Positions 61,251 to 64,000 of a stretch of DNA of 64,000 bases are shown here, one piece after another. Origin of the DNA: Lachnospiraceae bacterium (GTDB lineage: Bacteria > Bacillota > Clostridia > Lachnospirales > Lachnospiraceae). The position numbers were made by a program, and so were the translations under genes. Positions within the stretch are counted from its first letter, which is position 1. Each line of letters opens with the position of its first letter. The stretch covers positions 82,985-146,984 of the forward strand of contig JAGBEV010000014.1 of the NCBI GenBank assembly GCA_017936785.1, given 5' to 3'. The notes under the pieces were generated by a model. That model ran no database searches and was not told the DNA's origin. It was given only the letters and a program-made list of their open reading frames with translations.

Positions 61251-62472
61251 GTCTTCCCATGACTCCTTTCCTCTTGAGATCGTAAACAACCATGGTCGCT
61301 GCCATAGTGACCAGAGCTGCCACCGTATATAAAATTCTGTTGCGCACAAGCTGAGGCAGCATTTCCCTAAACATCTGATATTTTCCCACAGAATTAAATC
61401 TGGGGATCAGATTCCAGCCTGCCCCCACCAAGGAAGCCGAACCGGTAAATACGGAGTTGAACCAGACCGCTGCACAGATAAGGATTCCCAACAGGCTTTC
61501 TGTCAGCTCTGTAAGCAGATATGACAATGCAGTCACAAATAAAATAATAGGAAGAAGCCATCCAAAGGAATATTTCAAATAAGCAAAATAATCCGGTACG
61601 GCTCCTGCACCATAAGCAATATACAGAGATTGTGTCAGAGGAAGGCATGAAACCAACAGCACCGGCACAAACATCATGAGCACCATTCCCAGATATCTTG
61701 CGCCTACAATTGCCGCTGCTCCTGCTTTTTTGGAATAGATTACCCCTTTGATATAACTTCTTTTGTCCTTGAGCACTCTGGTCACGCCAAAAAATGCCGG
61801 AAGAATTCCCAGAACGATTCCCAGATAATCGCTGAACAATCTGGCATATGCTCCTGTTACCTTATCTTTATATAGGATATCCTCATAATCGGATAATTCC
61901 TGTTCATAAGTTTTATCTACAATGCCATGTTTTTTTAACTGCTCTTCTTCATAATCGCTGCCGGGACCGATAACCTCTGCAACCTTTGCCATGATTTTCT
62001 CAAACTGTTCATAGGTAATGGAAGGGTCCATGGTAATACTCCAGGGAACCTTTTCAATATTCACATATCTGCCGTTTTCATCTAGGGAAACTGAACTTCC
62101 TTCCAAATAAACATCATATGCCGTTTCCCACTCTTCACGGCTCATGCCGCTTAATTCCGAAATACATGCAGCAATTTGCTCTCTTTCCTCTTCCGATAAA
62201 GTGACTTCTTTATAAAATCCAACAGGGTAGGTAATAAAAGGACCCTCCCGTTCAAATTCCACTACCAGATCTTTTAAAGTTCCGTTCATAATTATATTTT
62301 CATCATCAGAATATGCGCTCCCGTAATCACCTGCCCCGGGCTGGGGTCTCTGCAGCGCAACTTCTTCTCCCATCTGTGATATATAAAACAAAAAAAGCAG
62401 GATCACATATGCATAAAAAACAATGCTTTTCAGCCACAATGCACATTCTTTTTTTAACAAACTTCCAAACAT
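61207..62472 (-). CDS. ABC-2 type transporter permease, first subunit
   Basis: A 421-residue membrane protein. The N-terminal SIVFYAYVILLFLFYISQMG helix is followed by a large outside domain (about 40-215, acidic). Five more helices include LSDYLGIVLGILPAFFGVTR, the pattern of ABC-2 exporters with a long first loop. The C-terminal tail is basic (DLKRKGVMGRRGK). Its start overlaps the ATPase stop by 19 bp, so translation is coupled. Cargo unknown. Confidence 0.78.
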   Translation of the reverse strand: MFGSLLKKECALWLKSIVFYAYVILLFLFYISQMGEEVALQRPQPGAGDYGSAYSDDENIIMNGTLKDLVVEFEREGPFITYPVGFYKEVTLSEEEREQIAACISELSGMSREEWETAYDVYLEGSSVSLDENGRYVNIEKVPWSITMDPSITYEQFEKIMAKVAEVIGPGSDYEEEQLKKHGIVDKTYEQELSDYEDILYKDKVTGAYARLFSDYLGIVLGILPAFFGVTRVLKDKRSYIKGVIYSKKAGAAAIVGARYLGMVLMMFVPVLLVSCLPLTQSLYIAYGAGAVPDYFAYLKYSFGWLLPIILFVTALSYLLTELTESLLGILICAAVWFNSVFTGSASLVGAGWNLIPRFNSVGKYQMFREMLPQLVRNRILYTVAALVTMAATMVVYDLKRKGVMGRRGKISENFKNKSEI

Positions 62473-63350
62473 ATTTTATCACCGCCTTTTTCATTCATAA
62501 GATACAGATAAGCATCCTCTACATTTGGCTCACAGCTTTTTGCACCTTCAAAGGGCTTTTCCTCTGCCACAAACCGCACATCAGCCATGCTGCCCTTTGT
62601 CAGCATTCCTGTTACGATATAATCCTTTTTAATCTTTTCTAACTCCATGCGGGATACCTCTGCCGTATAAATCTTTCCGGAGGCTTTCTCCAATAACTCC
62701 TCCACCGTTCCTACAAATTTCAGGGTCCCCTCATCCAACACTGCAATATTTTCACAGGTTGCCTCCACATCCCCTACAATATGGGTGGATAAAATAACAA
62801 TCCTTTCTTCTGCGATCTCACAAAGCAGATTGCGGAAACGAACCCGTTCTTCCGGGTCCAGTCCGGCAGTGGGCTCATCTACGATCAGCACTTTGGGATC
62901 ATTCAAAAGCGCCTGGGCAATTCCCAGCCTTCTTCTCATACCTCCCGACATGGCTTTTACTTTTGTTTTGAAATTATTCTGCAGATTCACCCTCTCTAAC
63001 AATACGGGAATCCGTTCTTTCCTCTCCTTTTTTGATAATCCGGACAAGGTTCCCAGATAATCCATTGCCTCATACACACTCATGTTTCCATACATGGAAA
63101 AATCCTGAGGCAGATATCCGGTCATACTGCGGATTTCAGAGCTGTTCTCTATCCCGATTCCGCAGACGGTTACTGTTCCACCATTTGCCTTATGCAAAGT
63201 TGCCAGAATCTTCATTAAGGTGGTCTTGCCTGCACCGTTTCTTCCAAGCAGACCGAACATTCCGGTGGGAATGGTCATGGTTATGTCTTTCAGGGCATGT
63301 TTTCTGCCGTAGTATTTGTTGACCTTTTCCAGTTTGATTTGTGTTTCCAT
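62454..63350 (-). CDS. ABC transporter ATP-binding protein (CcmA/NatA type)
   Basis: A 298-residue ATPase of the ABC-2 exporter class. Walker A GLLGRNGAGKTTLMK, Q-loop GYLPQDFSMYG, signature AMSGGMRRRLGIAQA, Walker B VLIVDEPTAGLDP and switch STHIVGDVE are intact. The C-terminal 70 residues form the regulatory tail. The start at 63350 (METQIKLE) has AAGGAGG 9 nt before it; the upstream open frame is Pro/Ser-rich and low complexity, and is not coding in my view. It leads the ABC-DUF6688-CPBP gene row. Confidence 0.93.
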   Translation of the reverse strand: METQIKLEKVNKYYGRKHALKDITMTIPTGMFGLLGRNGAGKTTLMKILATLHKANGGTVTVCGIGIENSSEIRSMTGYLPQDFSMYGNMSVYEAMDYLGTLSGLSKKERKERIPVLLERVNLQNNFKTKVKAMSGGMRRRLGIAQALLNDPKVLIVDEPTAGLDPEERVRFRNLLCEIAEERIVILSTHIVGDVEATCENIAVLDEGTLKFVGTVEELLEKASGKIYTAEVSRMELEKIKKDYIVTGMLTKGSMADVRFVAEEKPFEGAKSCEPNVEDAYLYLMNEKGGDKICLEVC

Positions 63351-63409
63351 TGAAAATGTCCTCCTTGTTGGTATGGGATTGGGGGAAGGGGAAGGTTGTG
63401 GGGACGGAC

Positions 63410-63662
63410 GGAAAGAGGAAAACAGGGAGGGGCGCATTGGGCTTTTGGGGGCTGGAGTTAAAAAATGGGTTTTTCTAACAGAATGGGGAAGTTTATGGCT
63501 TCTGCCGGGTCGCCGTCAATGCGGCATCCATGCCGCAGAGACGGCTGAACAGCCCGTCCGGGGCTGTTCTCCCTGGGTATTGTGCCATTCTGTAAGAAAA
63601 ATCACATTTTTTAACAACAGCCCCCAAAAGCCCAATGCGCCCCTCCCTGTTTTCCTCTTTCC
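63410..63662. repeat. Very long inverted repeat, element B copy 1 (253 bp)
   Basis: Arms of 77-78 bp (63410-63486 and 63585-63662) pair; the outermost 45 bp are exact, and the remainder has about five differences. The 98-bp spacer holds two further perfect hairpins. One is gccgtc-aa-tgcggcat-cc-atgccgca-ga-gacggc (63512-63545). The other is aacagccc-gtccg-gggctgtt (63548-63568). The whole would form a three-way junction as RNA or a cruciform as DNA. No open frame in it looks like a gene. Confidence 0.85.
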
Positions 63663-63914
63663 TGTTTTCCTTCTGCCCCGGAAACTTTATTTCATGGCTT
63701 CTTTGCCGGTTTTTGTGTCATCACTTTACCTGTTGTCTTTCCAACCTGTTTTCCCAACCATCATACTTATATTCAGCAGTTATCTTTTCTGCTGTGATTT
63801 TATAATAAAACTTAAATCCCTATTCTTTCCCTACTCCCTGTCAGAAATTTCCGATGCCAATATAGTTCTTCTTGTAGTGGGGATGGTATTGGTATAGGCG
63901 GCGGATGATGGTAT
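63663..63914. other. Intergenic stretch with no recognised feature
   Basis: The 250 bases between the two element B copies hold no gene, promoter or terminator that I can support. A plus-strand open frame crosses it but has low-complexity composition and no family likeness. Confidence 0.5.
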
Positions 63915-64000
63915 ATGTTTTTGGGGGCTTTATGAATAAATGGCGGTTTTTCTTACCGAACGGTTCAATCCCTAGGGAAACACAGCCATGGATGGCTGTG
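63915..64000. repeat. Element B copy 2, cut by the window end
   Basis: Reading plus, tttttgggggct, aaatgg, tttttcttaccgaacgg and cctaggga follow the same order as the reverse complement of the copy 1 right arm (ttttgggggct, aaaatg, tttttcttacagaatgg, cccaggga). Next comes a perfect cacagccat-gg-atggctgtg hairpin, in the place of the copy 1 inner hairpin. The second arm would lie beyond the window. Confidence 0.68.

Noticed and set aside
63351-63897. Plus-strand open frame of about 190 codons across the end region, and the Pro/Ser-rich extension of the ABC ATPase
   Set aside because: Both run through the inverted repeat, are low complexity, and have no ribosome binding site; the ATPase has a clear start at 63350.
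1-64000. CRISPR arrays, tRNA or rRNA genes, prophage
   Set aside because: No regularly spaced repeats, cloverleaf-like sequences, rRNA motifs or phage structural genes were seen on either strand.

Overview
The window reads as chromosomal DNA of an anaerobic, endospore-forming Clostridia member, most likely Lachnospiraceae. Sporulation genes (sigK, spoIIP, gpr), anaerobic oxygen-defence and redox genes (rubrerythrin, superoxide reductase, rubredoxin, a ferredoxin-dependent 2-oxoacid oxidoreductase), AGGAGG-type ribosome binding sites and TTGACA-N17-TATAAT promoters all agree with this. No rRNA, tRNA, CRISPR array, phage or intact transposase was seen. The species cannot be named from sequence reading alone.

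Layout. 0-4 kb: dprA (partial), comM/yifB, a PilT-type ATPase and sigK, all on the minus strand. 4-20 kb: a cell-surface sugar region. It holds a giant duplicated YfhO-type membrane protein (plus), and a nine-gene minus-strand operon: FkbM methyltransferase, DRE-TIM aldolase, rfbF, rfbH, a thiamine-diphosphate enzyme, a GtrB/CsbB-like glycosyltransferase, an epimerase-type reductase, rfbG and a GT87-like glycosyltransferase. Its promoter lies in the tail of a decayed Rpn-type nuclease gene. 20-26 kb: hemW, lepA, spoIIP and rpsT (minus), with gpr divergent. 26-30 kb: TPM-domain protein, zinc-ribbon membrane protein, xpt and a GNAT-HAD fusion. 30-34 kb: an amino-acid ABC importer whose binding protein appears circularly permuted, an aldo/keto reductase and an ECF S component.

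34-41.8 kb: a polyamine operon (speA, speE, carboxynorspermidine dehydrogenase and decarboxylase, aguA, aguB). It runs arginine-agmatine-putrescine-spermidine and sits behind a leader of about 380 nt containing an intrinsic terminator. 41.8-48 kb: a DUF3048 lipoprotein and a two-component system with an FtsX-type ABC transporter. 48-53.4 kb: phospholipase D-like protein, threonine aldolase-like enzyme, cyclopropane fatty acid synthase, short-chain dehydrogenase and DUF1622 protein. 53.5-58.3 kb: superoxide reductase, rubrerythrin, fused 2-oxoacid:ferredoxin oxidoreductase subunits and a 53-residue rubredoxin. 58.4-63.4 kb: CPBP protease, a membrane protein of unknown function and an ABC-2 exporter. 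The last 0.6 kb holds a very long inverted repeat and the start of a second, related copy.

The points most worth a second look are the permuted binding protein, the CDP-3,6-dideoxysugar operon with added ThDP and aldolase enzymes, the structured speA leader, and the two unrelated families of long palindromic elements.
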